Part shown: positions 6,803 through 13,517 of the stretch, piece after piece
Position numbering within the stretch: the stretch's first letter is position 1
Layout of the letters: each line of letters opens with the position of its first letter
Assembly: GCA_964473025.1 (NCBI GenBank)
Contig: CAYYMZ010000005.1
Span: forward strand, 1-45,670
Source of the DNA: CAYYMZ01 sp964473025
GTDB lineage: Bacteria; Patescibacteriota; UBA1384; DTJR01
Length of the DNA stretch: 45,670 nt
Direction of reading: 5' to 3'
The notes under the pieces: model-generated
The model's database searches: none
What the model was told of the DNA's origin: nothing
The model's input: the letters and a program-made list of their open reading frames with translations, nothing else
Translations under genes and position numbers: made by a program

Positions 6803-6988
6803 AACTTCACCCCGTTAAAATTATATAACGTTACGAGCTGGTGGCCGTTGTTGGATTCGAACCAACGACTTCTTCGATGTGAACGAAGCACTCTACCACT
6901 GAGTTAAACGGCCATACTTTGAACATTATGATTTAAGTTATGTTTTTATATGCCAATAATTTCGACGAACGATTTAACGGGGCAAGCT
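6803..6988. repeat. Interrupted inverted repeat closing the tRNA insertion
   Basis: Minus-strand CCCCGTTAAA (6982-6973) pairs 10/10 with TTTAACGGGG (6819-6810). The helix extends toward the tRNA by AGCTT (6988-6984) against AAGTT (6807-6803), with one G-U pair and a small G/TG internal loop. The loop contains the complete tRNA-Val. Confidence 0.75.
6839..6913 (-). tRNA. tRNA-Val(CAC), complete, nested in the interrupted tRNA
   Basis: A canonical tRNA: acceptor GGCCGTT/AACGGCC (7/7), D-stem ACTC/GAGT, anticodon stem CTTCG/CGAAG with loop TTCACAT (anticodon CAC), variable AAGTC, T-arm GTTGG/CCAAC with TTCGAAT, A73 and encoded CCA (6841-6839). It shares the anticodon loop and the position-44-48 pattern with the interrupted tRNA that surrounds it, but the stems differ. 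A CATAAT box about 11 bases upstream of its 5' end could give it its own transcript. Confidence 0.95.
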
Positions 6989-7012
6989 GAGCTATGGACG
7001 CTTATTTTTGGA

Positions 7013-7093
7013 CGCACTCGTGCGAATGGCTCCAGTCTGTGCTCCCGAAGCGCTTGAATGTGAATCAAGTTCACAACCCAGAGCTATCCGTGC
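7013..7093 (-). other. tRNA-like 5' segment with expanded or decayed body
   Basis: The minus strand opens with GCACGGA-TA-GCTC, the layout of a tRNA acceptor strand, U8-A9 and D-stem. A possible D-stem partner (GGGAGC) follows about 35 bases later. In between lies a stem with the loop TTCACAT, as in both tRNA-Val genes; the same bases can also form TGTGAA-CTTGA-TTCACA. I find no TCCGTGC to close the acceptor and no T-arm. It may be a decayed tRNA, another interrupted one, or a structured leader of the cluster. Confidence 0.35.
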
Positions 7094-7109
7094 AAATCTG
7101 TTTTTTAAT

Positions 7110-7115
7110 ATTTTA
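7110..7115 (-). promoter_or_regulatory. -10 box of the tRNA-Val cluster
   Basis: TAAAAT on the minus strand would start transcription near 7103, about 10 bases before the tRNA-like 5' end at 7093. The -35 region (GTGAAA) is weak. It is divergent from the DksA-like gene promoter. Confidence 0.45.
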
Positions 7116-7147
7116 CACTCATAATACCATTATTTCACCTTAAACAG

Positions 7148-7175
7148 TTGACACGAGGGCAACTTAATATAATAA
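7148..7175 (+). promoter_or_regulatory. Promoter of the DksA-like gene and lspA
   Basis: A perfect -35 TTGACA (7148-7153) is followed after 16 bp by TAATAA (7170-7175); an alternative TATAAT at 7168-7173 would leave only 14 bp. Transcription should start near 7182, just ahead of the AGAGG ribosome binding site. Confidence 0.6.
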
Positions 7176-7196
7176 TCCAAATTGAGAGGTTATATT

Positions 7197-7523
7197 ATGA
7201 TTAACGAAAAGTTTATCTTGCAACAGAAGAAGCTAATCGAGAAAGTTGTCAAACGCCTCGAGAGTGAGATAAAAAGTAACAAAAAATATCTGGAAATAGG
7301 ATCCTCAAACGAGGATAATGCTTTGGAATTTGAAGCGTTTGAAGAGCGCTCTGCCTTGACAAAATCGGCGCAAAAAGATCTTAAAGAGCTCAAAGATGCC
7401 TTGAAGAGGATTGACGAAGGCAAGTACGGCGTTTGTGTTATCGGAGGCGAACAGATCGAATCGGGTCGCCTTAAGGCCTATCCTGCGGCCGCAACTTGCG
7501 TTACCCATGCAAAAAACCGCTAA
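7197..7523 (+). CDS. DksA/TraR-family protein with incomplete zinc site
   Basis: A 108-residue member of the DksA/TraR family, whose members bind RNA polymerase through its secondary channel and change promoter output. Residues 1-75 form the predicted coiled-coil hairpin, and the C-terminal finger region keeps the GKYGVC entry motif. Of the four expected zinc cysteines, only Cys80 and Cys101 remain; the other two positions are Gly83 and His104, so zinc binding is doubtful. I chose the ATG at 7197 because AGAGG lies about 7 bases before it; an in-frame TTG at 7182 is less likely. The 3' end overlaps lspA by 17 bp, so the two are probably translated together. Confidence 0.8.
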   Translation: MINEKFILQQKKLIEKVVKRLESEIKSNKKYLEIGSSNEDNALEFEAFEERSALTKSAQKDLKELKDALKRIDEGKYGVCVIGGEQIESGRLKAYPAAATCVTHAKNR

Positions 7524-7914
7524 ATATTTTTTGATATTTACTCTTTTGGTAGTGCTTGATCAGCTGATCAAGCTATACTTTTTGGCTTTCCATCCAAGTG
7601 CCGTTTTGCTAAATTCCGGAGGGGCTTTTGGTTTGGCAAGCACTTTCATTTTTTATCAGTATTTTGTCGCTCTCGCCCTTCTTGTTCTAGCTATAGTATT
7701 GATTAAAATCAAGGTATTTGAAAAAAATCCTTTACCCGTGGTGTTAATCTACGCCGGGGCAATTTCGGACCTTATCGACAGATTTCGTTTACAGGGAGTG
7801 GTGGATTATATTGATATAAGAATCTGGCCGAGCTTTAACCTGGCCGATTGCTTAATAACGGTTGGGATCATTTGGCTTGCCGTACAACTCTTGAGACCCA
7901 GAGCTAACTCTTAA
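7507..7914 (+). CDS. lspA: Lipoprotein signal peptidase (signal peptidase II)
   Basis: LspA cleaves the signal peptide of lipidated prolipoproteins in the membrane. At 135 residues it is compact and has four predicted membrane helices. Family motifs are DQLIK (18-22), NSGGAFG (36-42), the LIDRF segment with catalytic Asp91, and FNLADC with catalytic Asp114. The usual Asn before the first catalytic motif is Asp here (SDLIDR). I placed the start at ATG 7507 because upstream in-frame codons overlap the DksA-like gene and lack hydrophobic character. The last 11 bp overlap rplT, which runs in the opposite direction. Confidence 0.93.
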   Translation: MQKTAKYFLIFTLLVVLDQLIKLYFLAFHPSAVLLNSGGAFGLASTFIFYQYFVALALLVLAIVLIKIKVFEKNPLPVVLIYAGAISDLIDRFRLQGVVDYIDIRIWPSFNLADCLITVGIIWLAVQLLRPRANS

Positions 7915-8251
7915 CTCTTTCAACTAATTTTGTAAATTCCGCGGGTTCTTTTTGAGCGAGTTCCGATAGTACTTTCCTGCTGATTACGATCTTCTTTTCA
8001 TCCATTAGGTGAATAAATTCAGAATATTTGATTCCATTTCCCCGGCACGCAGCGTTCAAGCGTATAATCCAAAGGGACCTAAAGTTTCTTTTTTTGAGTT
8101 TTCGGCCGATATAAGCATTTTGACCTGCGCGAATAGCGGCTTGCCGGGCTTGCTTAATAAGATTCTTGCGTCCATGTCTAAAACCCTTGGTTTGTGCATA
8201 AACCTTTTTATGGGTTGCTTTTGTGCTTGTGCCTCTTTTTACTCTTGCCAT
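7904..8251 (-). CDS. rplT: 50S ribosomal protein L20 (bL20)
   Basis: Basic 115-residue protein of normal length that binds 23S rRNA early in 50S assembly. It has the typical opening MARVKRG, the HKKVYAQTKGFRHGRKN segment and the RNAACRGNGIKYSEFI segment. It is the last gene of the infC-rpmI-rplT operon, 2 bp after rpmI. In many bacteria L20 represses this operon by binding its mRNA; no matching structure is evident here. Confidence 0.97.
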   Translation of the reverse strand: MARVKRGTSTKATHKKVYAQTKGFRHGRKNLIKQARQAAIRAGQNAYIGRKLKKRNFRSLWIIRLNAACRGNGIKYSEFIHLMDEKKIVISRKVLSELAQKEPAEFTKLVERVKS

Positions 8252-8253
8252 TT

Positions 8254-8451
8254 TTATTTTCCGATTAATTTCCTGATTTTTTTCTCATCAGCTGAGGTAA
8301 ACCTAGTCATTTTCCCTGAGCTTTTTACCGTTCTTTTACTTTTTCGACGCACCAAATGTTGGGATAAAGTTTTCCGGTGGAATATTTTTCCCGTTCCGCT
8401 TATGCGGCTGACTCTTTTTACAGCTGTTTTATTAGTTTTAAGCTTTGGCAT
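8254..8451 (-). CDS. rpmI: 50S ribosomal protein L35 (bL35)
   Basis: Small basic 65-residue protein that opens with MPKLKTNKTAVKR, as L35 proteins do, and includes the HLVRRKSKR segment. It lies between infC and rplT, 2 bp from rplT and 8 bp after infC, in the conserved order of this operon. Confidence 0.95.
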   Translation of the reverse strand: MPKLKTNKTAVKRVSRISGTGKIFHRKTLSQHLVRRKSKRTVKSSGKMTRFTSADEKKIRKLIGK

Positions 8452-8459
8452 ATCAATTC

Positions 8460-8960
8460 CTATTTTTTGGTTAAAATTGCACTAAATCTTGTGCCCAAAC
8501 GTGTCGGGGCTTGTTCATATTCTAGGCCGAGTGTTTCTTTGGCTCGTGTCATTTGCGAAAGCGCTCGATCCGAATAAATATTTTCCCGTCCAGTCATCTT
8601 TACTGTTAACCGGATTTTATATCCCTTTTCAATGAATTTTCTTGCGTGTTCGATTTTGGTGTTAAAGTCATGTTCGTCTGTTTTGGTTCCAAGCTGTATT
8701 CCTTTGATTTCACCACTACGGCTTTTTGACTTTCCTTTCGTCTGCTTCTTTTCAAGCTCATACTTAAACTTGCCGAAATCGATAATTTTGGTGACAGGAG
8801 GGTTATTGTTGGGTGCAACCTCAACCAAATCAAGCCCTTTTTCCTGAGCCATTTGGATTGCAGCAGACGTGTCTACCTCGCCAAGGGGTTTTCCCTCGTC
8901 GTCAATCAGGAGTACGCGAGGTACCCTAATCTGGTAGTTAACTCTATATCCGTTTATCAC
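8460..8960 (-). CDS. infC: Translation initiation factor IF-3
   Basis: IF-3 binds the 30S subunit, blocks premature 50S joining and checks the start codon. The protein has 166 residues with both domains: the N-terminal part with LDLVEVAPN and PPVTKIIDFGKFKYE, and the C-terminal part with EHARKFIEKGYKIRLTV and MTGRE. Its first codon is GTG, which fits because the preceding frame has a stop two codons earlier; infC often has a non-AUG start. There is no Shine-Dalgarno sequence, and a GATAAT box lies only 5 bases upstream, so a leaderless transcript is possible in addition to readthrough from the upstream kinase-like gene. Confidence 0.96.
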   Translation of the reverse strand: MINGYRVNYQIRVPRVLLIDDEGKPLGEVDTSAAIQMAQEKGLDLVEVAPNNNPPVTKIIDFGKFKYELEKKQTKGKSKSRSGEIKGIQLGTKTDEHDFNTKIEHARKFIEKGYKIRLTVKMTGRENIYSDRALSQMTRAKETLGLEYEQAPTRLGTRFSAILTKK

Positions 8961-8993
8961 CTTGTATTATCTGAAAGTTACTGTTTTAAATTT

Positions 8994-9755
8994 TTATTCT
9001 TTTCTATTTTCTCGGATTATTTTATCACGCTTTGTGATAATGTTCAAGGCGTTTAATTTGCGATAAATGTTTACCGGTGTTCTTGCGATCACCTGATCAT
9101 CAATCACTACCGCTAAGGGTTCGGCCGAAGATATTTTAATTAATTTTGCTTTGAAAATCGATCTGTCAACACTATCCTCGGATTTACCAAGTAGCCAATT
9201 GACGGTTGATGAAACTACTCCGCTCGGTTTTAAATATCTCTCGAGCAGAATATAAAGATTTCCGGAGATTTCCGCTCGATCCACGACTGCTTCCGCCTGC
9301 CAACGGTCAACCTCTAACGTGATTCTGGTTGGTTTTTTTGGCTCAATTTTAATACTGGTTATGAAAAAGTAGTTTGGCTCCACCATTCCGACATTAAATC
9401 TTTCCAGTTTGCGGTATTTTAACATTTCACAGGCATCCTGAGGGTGTTTGAATCCCCAGCGCTCATAAAGCATTGATTCCGGATCGGTTGAAATTATGCC
9501 TAGTGATATTGGAGCTTGTGAGTTCAGATTAAGAACCGCACTGACGATTCTGTTGACGTGCGAGTCGTGGCCGATTGCAACAATCGTAGTGTAGTTTTTT
9601 TCAATCCCGATTTGGGTCAGCTCCTCTGGAGTTCTAGCTGGAGAGGCTTGCGTAATTTCTCCGGCAATACCAAAATCGCGAGCGAAGTCCCTTATCTTCT
9701 CGAAATACGTCCGCTCTTGAGAGGTCTTTGGAGCTTCAAAAATGTAATAATACAT
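8994..9755 (-). CDS. Diacylglycerol-kinase-like (DAGKc fold) protein
   Basis: A 253-residue protein resembling the diacylglycerol kinase catalytic family (DgkB/YegS type), which phosphorylates lipids with ATP. The N-terminal lobe has an AIGHDSHVNRIV segment (60-71) aligned with the family signature GGDGTxNE, and LGIISTDPES aligns with LGIIPLGTGND. The C-terminal lobe is beta-rich, as expected. Two key glycines and the Thr of the signature are replaced (GHDSH), so ATP binding and activity are uncertain. It starts 19 bp after the gapped acidic ORF and ends 33 bp before infC, suggesting one transcript. A missing lipid-kinase activity or a sensor role would both fit. Confidence 0.6.
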   Translation of the reverse strand: MYYYIFEAPKTSQERTYFEKIRDFARDFGIAGEITQASPARTPEELTQIGIEKNYTTIVAIGHDSHVNRIVSAVLNLNSQAPISLGIISTDPESMLYERWGFKHPQDACEMLKYRKLERFNVGMVEPNYFFITSIKIEPKKPTRITLEVDRWQAEAVVDRAEISGNLYILLERYLKPSGVVSSTVNWLLGKSEDSVDRSIFKAKLIKISSAEPLAVVIDDQVIARTPVNIYRKLNALNIITKRDKIIRENRKE

Positions 9756-9774
9756 TTATTCCGGGCTCCCCACT

Positions 9775-9987
9775 CTATTCTTTCTCTTCCGTATCCTCGT
9801 CTTCTTCGCTTTCCTCATCTAGTTTAAAATCTTCCTTTTCCTCAGAAGCAACNNNNNNNNNNNNNNNNNNNNNNNNNNNNNNNNNNNNNNNNNNNNNNNN
9901 NNNNNNNNNNNNNNNNNNNNNNNNNNNNNNNNNNNNNNNNNNNNNNNNNNNNCCCACTATTGTTCCCACTTGCTGTTGCTGTTTCAT
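9775..9987 (-). CDS. Acidic protein interrupted by an assembly gap
   Basis: The N terminus (MKQQQQVGTIVG) follows a strong AAGGAG ribosome binding site; the C terminus is very acidic, with runs of Glu and Asp. The middle is 100 undefined bases, so length and even frame continuity are not established. I do not recognise it. A 6-bp hairpin TTCCCG/CGGGAA sits directly before the ribosome binding site. It heads the probable transcript with the kinase-like gene and infC. Repetitive sequence coding for low-complexity protein may be why the assembly failed here. Confidence 0.45.
   Translation of the reverse strand: MKQQQQVGTIVXXXXXXXXXXXXXXXXXXXXXXXXXXXXXXXXXXVASEEKEDFKLDEESEEDEDTEEKE
9853..9952. 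other. Assembly gap, 100 N
   Basis: Exactly 100 undefined bases join two contigs. The true length and content are unknown. Confidence 0.99.
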
Positions 9988-10129
9988 TTCAATCTCCTTC
10001 TTCCCGTCATAGCGGGAATTTTATAAAAATTTCTTATGGCAACACTGTAACATAATATATTTAAATTTCAAAAGAGCTGAGATTATGCGTTCAACAGGTT
10101 AGATTAGCTATTTGGATAAAAAGCCAGTA

Positions 10130-10157
10130 TTGATTTATATTGAGAAAGTGTTATAAT
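10130..10157 (+). promoter_or_regulatory. Promoter of uvrA
   Basis: TTGATT (10130-10135) and a perfect TATAAT (10152-10157) are 16 bp apart. The start falls near 10164, 17 bases before the uvrA ATG. The short leader has no Shine-Dalgarno sequence. Confidence 0.75.
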
Positions 10158-10180
10158 CCCCCCTAGTTTAATGAAATTTT

Positions 10181-12967
10181 ATGAAAAATATTAAGGTCAT
10201 CGGAGCCAGGACTCATAACCTGAAAAATATCAACGTCGAGATTCCAAAAGAACAAATCTCGGTTATTTCGGGAATTTCTGGCTCGGGGAAATCTTCTTTG
10301 GCATTTGATACTATTTTTGCCGAAGGACAGAGGCGTTACGTAGACAACTTATCTTCGTATGCCAGACAGATCATCGGAATAATTGAAAAACCGGATGTTG
10401 ATGCCATCGAAGGGATTCCACCAGCAATTTCTATCGATCAAAAGAGTGTCGCCAGATCTCCTAGATCAACGGTTGGAACGTTGACCGAAACGTACGATTA
10501 TTTGCGCTTGGTGTATGCAAGGTTTGGAAAAATTTATTGTCCTACCTGTAATCAGGAAATTTTGGGAGGGGAGGAAAGAAAGATAGAACAGTACGCTTTT
10601 GATTTTTTGTCCTCACAACTAAGTGGCGATGAGAGCAAGAAAGTTAGAATTTTTTCTACGTTAGTCAGGGGCGTTCCAGGACAACACACCCTGCTTTTTA
10701 AAAGGTTTTCAAATTCTAAGTATAATGTTTTTCGTGTCGACTCTGCTGAGTATGGAAAAAGCGAACTGGATACTCTGCGGCTTGAAAAAAACGCAAACCA
10801 CACCATCGAAGTTATGGTTTTTGAGAAAGATCTTAAAGTAAAAAATCTCAAAAATGATGAGGGGCAAATAAAGGGAGCGATCAGCTCTGCTATTAAGCTC
10901 TCAGACGTCAGCATTTCGATCGCGATCAATGGTGAATCAGAGGAATTTTCGCGGCAACCAACGTGTAGAAAATGCAAGACCGTCTTTCCTCCACTGCAGC
11001 CGCGCTTGTTTTCTTTTAATAGTCCGTATGGTGCCTGTATTAGGTGTCAGGGACTTGGCACAATCAAAAAGGTTCAGCCGGATTTAGTCATTCCAAACAC
11101 AAAGCTAACGATCTCCGAAGGAGCAATACGTCCCTGGGCTCGTTTGGCGGGTCAGAACGGATGGTTGATGAAAACGCTCGCCGATCTGTCAAAGCGAAAA
11201 AATTTTAGTTTGGATGAGCCGGTTATGAACCTATCCCGCGAGGCCTTGCAAGCTATTTTGTACGGTGATTCTGAGTTTGAAGGTGTAATCGCAAACCTAG
11301 AACGCAAATACCGCGAAACTGATTCCGACTACTTGCGAGGAGAAATCGAGCAATATATGGTTGAAAGCGTTTGCTCTGAATGTAAGGGCGAGAGATTAAA
11401 CCGCTTTGCGCTTTCAGTGAGGCTTTTTGATAAAAACATCTCCGAACTTGTCAACCTAGAAATATCAAACTTGATTGCATTGCTAAAAGGAAATATTTCA
11501 TCAATTTCCTCTGAATCAAGCCAGGTCTTTCACGAACTAGTAAGACGTTTAAAAAATATTGATTCGGTCGGGTTAGGTTATCTGACGATGGCCAGATCGA
11601 GCGAATCTTTATCGGGCGGTGAAGCGCAGAGAATTCGCCTAGGGGTTCAATTCGATTCTTTTCTCAGCGGTGTTTTATATGTTCTGGATGAACCAACGAT
11701 CAGTTTGCATAATTCCGATACGGAAAAACTGATCCAATCGTTTAAGAAGCTAAAAGCCGAGGGTAACACGGTCATCATTGTAGAACATGACAAAACGGTT
11801 TTAGAAGCGGCTGATTATATTTACGACATAGGCCCCGGCGCCGGCAAAAACGGCGGAATGTTGATTGCGTCTGGGACGCCCTCACAAATAAAGAAAGACC
11901 CAAATTCGATAACGGGTGCTTATTTATCAGGAAAAAAATCAATCAAGGTGCCGAAAACAAGACGTAAGGTCGGAGATGAAAAGCTTCAAATAATTGGCGC
12001 CGAGCATCACAATTTAAAGAAAATCGATGTTGTAATCCCCTTGGGATGTTTCGTTTGTGTCACAGGAGTTTCCGGCTCGGGTAAGTCATCGCTGGTCTAT
12101 GACATTCTGGCGCGTGCCATTGCTAAAAAACTTTACCGGAGCCAGGACGAAGTTGGAAAATACAAACAACTCACCGGTCTTGAATATCTAGATAAAGTTA
12201 TCCGTATCGATCAAAGTCCTATCGGAAGAACCCCAAGGAGCAATCTTGCGACATATACAGGTCTTTTTACCCCGATAAGAGAGCTTTTCGCGGCGACAGC
12301 TGAAGCGATTCTCAAGGGATTTAATGCCAGCCGGTTCAGCTTCAACTTAAAGGGTGGAAGATGTGAAACATGTAGAGGCGACGGGGTTATAAAAATAGAA
12401 ATGTATTTTATGCCGGATGCCTACGTTACCTGTGAAGAGTGTTCGGGGAACCGCTATAATATGGAAACTCTTGAAATTAAACACAAAGGCAAGAACATTG
12501 CCGACGTCTTGCGTATGAGCGTTGATGAGGCGGGTGAATTTTTCGCCGGAGAAAGCGAAATAGTCGATAAATTAGCCGTTTTGCAAAAAGTTGGGCTGGG
12601 ATATTTACCACTTGGGCAGAGCGCTACGACTTTGTCGGGAGGGGAGGCGCAGAGAATTAAACTTGCAACGGAGCTTTCCCGGCCTGCAACAGGAAAGACA
12701 ATTTATATTCTAGACGAGCCTACAACAGGGCTCCATTTCGAGGATATCAACCGGCTTTTGATCATCCTGCAAGAATTAGTTGATCGCGGTAATACCGTTT
12801 TGGTCATTGAACACAACATGGACGTGATAAAGTGTGCGGATTGGGTTATTGACCTGGGACCGGGTGGAGGCGAAAAAGGTGGTGAAATTATTGCATCCGG
12901 CACTCCGGAAGAAGTCGCCCAAAATAAAAAATCCAAAACCGCGCCATATTTGGCCCAAGAGCTCTAA
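10181..12967 (+). CDS. uvrA: Excinuclease ABC subunit A
   Basis: UvrA is the damage-recognition ATPase of nucleotide excision repair and works with UvrB and UvrC, which are not in this window. The protein has 928 residues, the usual size. It has two ABC modules: Walker A motifs GISGSGKSS near residue 30 and GVSGSGKSS near residue 630, two LSGGEAQRI signatures, and two Walker B motifs with VLDEPT and ILDEPT. Zinc-finger cysteines occur in CPTC, CRKC and CIRC in the first half and CETC plus CEEC in the second half. An in-frame ATG ten bases upstream belongs to another frame, so the start at 10181 is best. The gene is monocistronic, followed by the rnpB promoter. Confidence 0.98.
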   Translation: MKNIKVIGARTHNLKNINVEIPKEQISVISGISGSGKSSLAFDTIFAEGQRRYVDNLSSYARQIIGIIEKPDVDAIEGIPPAISIDQKSVARSPRSTVGTLTETYDYLRLVYARFGKIYCPTCNQEILGGEERKIEQYAFDFLSSQLSGDESKKVRIFSTLVRGVPGQHTLLFKRFSNSKYNVFRVDSAEYGKSELDTLRLEKNANHTIEVMVFEKDLKVKNLKNDEGQIKGAISSAIKLSDVSISIAINGESEEFSRQPTCRKCKTVFPPLQPRLFSFNSPYGACIRCQGLGTIKKVQPDLVIPNTKLTISEGAIRPWARLAGQNGWLMKTLADLSKRKNFSLDEPVMNLSREALQAILYGDSEFEGVIANLERKYRETDSDYLRGEIEQYMVESVCSECKGERLNRFALSVRLFDKNISELVNLEISNLIALLKGNISSISSESSQVFHELVRRLKNIDSVGLGYLTMARSSESLSGGEAQRIRLGVQFDSFLSGVLYVLDEPTISLHNSDTEKLIQSFKKLKAEGNTVIIVEHDKTVLEAADYIYDIGPGAGKNGGMLIASGTPSQIKKDPNSITGAYLSGKKSIKVPKTRRKVGDEKLQIIGAEHHNLKKIDVVIPLGCFVCVTGVSGSGKSSLVYDILARAIAKKLYRSQDEVGKYKQLTGLEYLDKVIRIDQSPIGRTPRSNLATYTGLFTPIRELFAATAEAILKGFNASRFSFNLKGGRCETCRGDGVIKIEMYFMPDAYVTCEECSGNRYNMETLEIKHKGKNIADVLRMSVDEAGEFFAGESEIVDKLAVLQKVGLGYLPLGQSATTLSGGEAQRIKLATELSRPATGKTIYILDEPTTGLHFEDINRLLIILQELVDRGNTVLVIEHNMDVIKCADWVIDLGPGGGEKGGEIIASGTPEEVAQNKKSKTAPYLAQEL

Positions 12968-12971
12968 GCAC

Positions 12972-13000
12972 TTGATTTTTACCTTGAAATATGGTACTAT
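12972..13000 (+). promoter_or_regulatory. Promoter of rnpB
   Basis: TTGATT (12972-12977) and TACTAT (12995-13000) are 17 bp apart, which places the start at about 13007, exactly at the 5' strand of the first rnpB helix. Confidence 0.7.
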
Positions 13001-13006
13001 TCTTAG

Positions 13007-13513
13007 GCCTAACTATTAGAAGCAGGCGCCCCCAACACCCTTTTATAAAAGGGTGTTGGGAGAGGAAAGTCCGGGCACTAAAGAGCAGGGTATCCTGTAC
13101 ACCCTTCGTGCGAAGGGTGTTAGGACGGAAGTGATTTTAGGGATAGTGGCACAGAGACAATACCGCCGAATCCCTCACCCTTTAGCGAATTAGGTTGTAA
13201 CAACGCTTTTATTGGTAATTCTAGGAGTAAGTGAATCCCGAAGAATTGTCCGCTAAAGGGTGAGGGATGGCAAGGGTGAAAAGAGTTGGGGTAAGAGCCC
13301 ACAACGTCGCGATTGAAGTTGCGATGGTGCAAAACCCTACCTGGTGCAAGTTGGGTGGCCCCACACCCTTCGAGTGAAGAGGTATGAATTATTTCTTCCT
13401 AACGGAAGAAATGTTCTCCAAATTACTAACATTTGCTCGATGGGAAGGGTGTGTGGCCCAACGCATAGATAGATGCCTGCATAAACAGAACCCGGCTTAT
13501 CTGATAGTTAGGC
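13007..13513 (+). ncRNA. rnpB: RNase P RNA
   Basis: Catalytic RNA that trims the 5' leader of tRNA precursors. The conserved blocks are all present: GAGGAAAGTCCGGGC (13061-13075), GGGGTAAGAGCCCAC, AAACCCTACCTGGTGCAAG, ATAGATAGATG and the P4 partner ACAGAACCCGGCTTAT. The 5' GCCTAACTATTAG pairs with the 3' CTGATAGTTAGGC to form P1 and defines both ends. At about 507 nt it is longer than the usual 350-400 nt. The extra length is in extended helices: a perfect 30-base palindrome at 13031-13060, a 10-bp stem at 13099-13120, a 16-bp stem joining 13172-13187 to 13251-13266, and a helix from about 13357 to about 13458 with an inner 9-bp hairpin. All share an ACCCTT/AAGGGT core. Confidence 0.96.
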
Positions 13514-13517
13514 ACTT

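Larger units (their letters stand above)
6713..7001 (-). tRNA. tRNA-Val(CAC) gene interrupted in the D-loop; a second tRNA lies inside
   Basis: The 3' part (6767-6713) is a normal tRNA from the D-stem onward: GAGC, G26, anticodon stem CATCG/CGATG with loop TTCACAT (anticodon CAC, Val), variable AGGTC, T-arm AGTGG/CCACT with TTCGAGT, acceptor TGGACGC, A73 and encoded CCA. Its own 5' flank does not pair with this acceptor. The matching 5' strand, GCGTCCA-TA-GCTC, lies at 7001-6989: it pairs 7/7 in the acceptor and 4/4 in the D-stem. The 221 bases between (6988-6768) fold into a long helix (AGCTT/AAGTT plus CCCCGTTAAA/TTTAACGGGG) and two 6-bp hairpins, leaving one unpaired base (6802). That helix is capped by a complete tRNA-Val (6913-6839). 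Whether the RNA is spliced, cut into halves or used as it stands is unknown. Confidence 0.75.

Noticed and set aside
6768..6988. Group I intron in the tRNA
   Set aside because: I see no recognisable P/Q/R/S core elements, the site is the D-loop and not the anticodon loop, and most of the length is occupied by another tRNA.
7013..7093. tmRNA, SRP RNA or 6S RNA
   Set aside because: None of the conserved cores (tmRNA tag frame and acceptor, SRP GGAAG/AGCAG loop, 6S open complex bubble) is visible.
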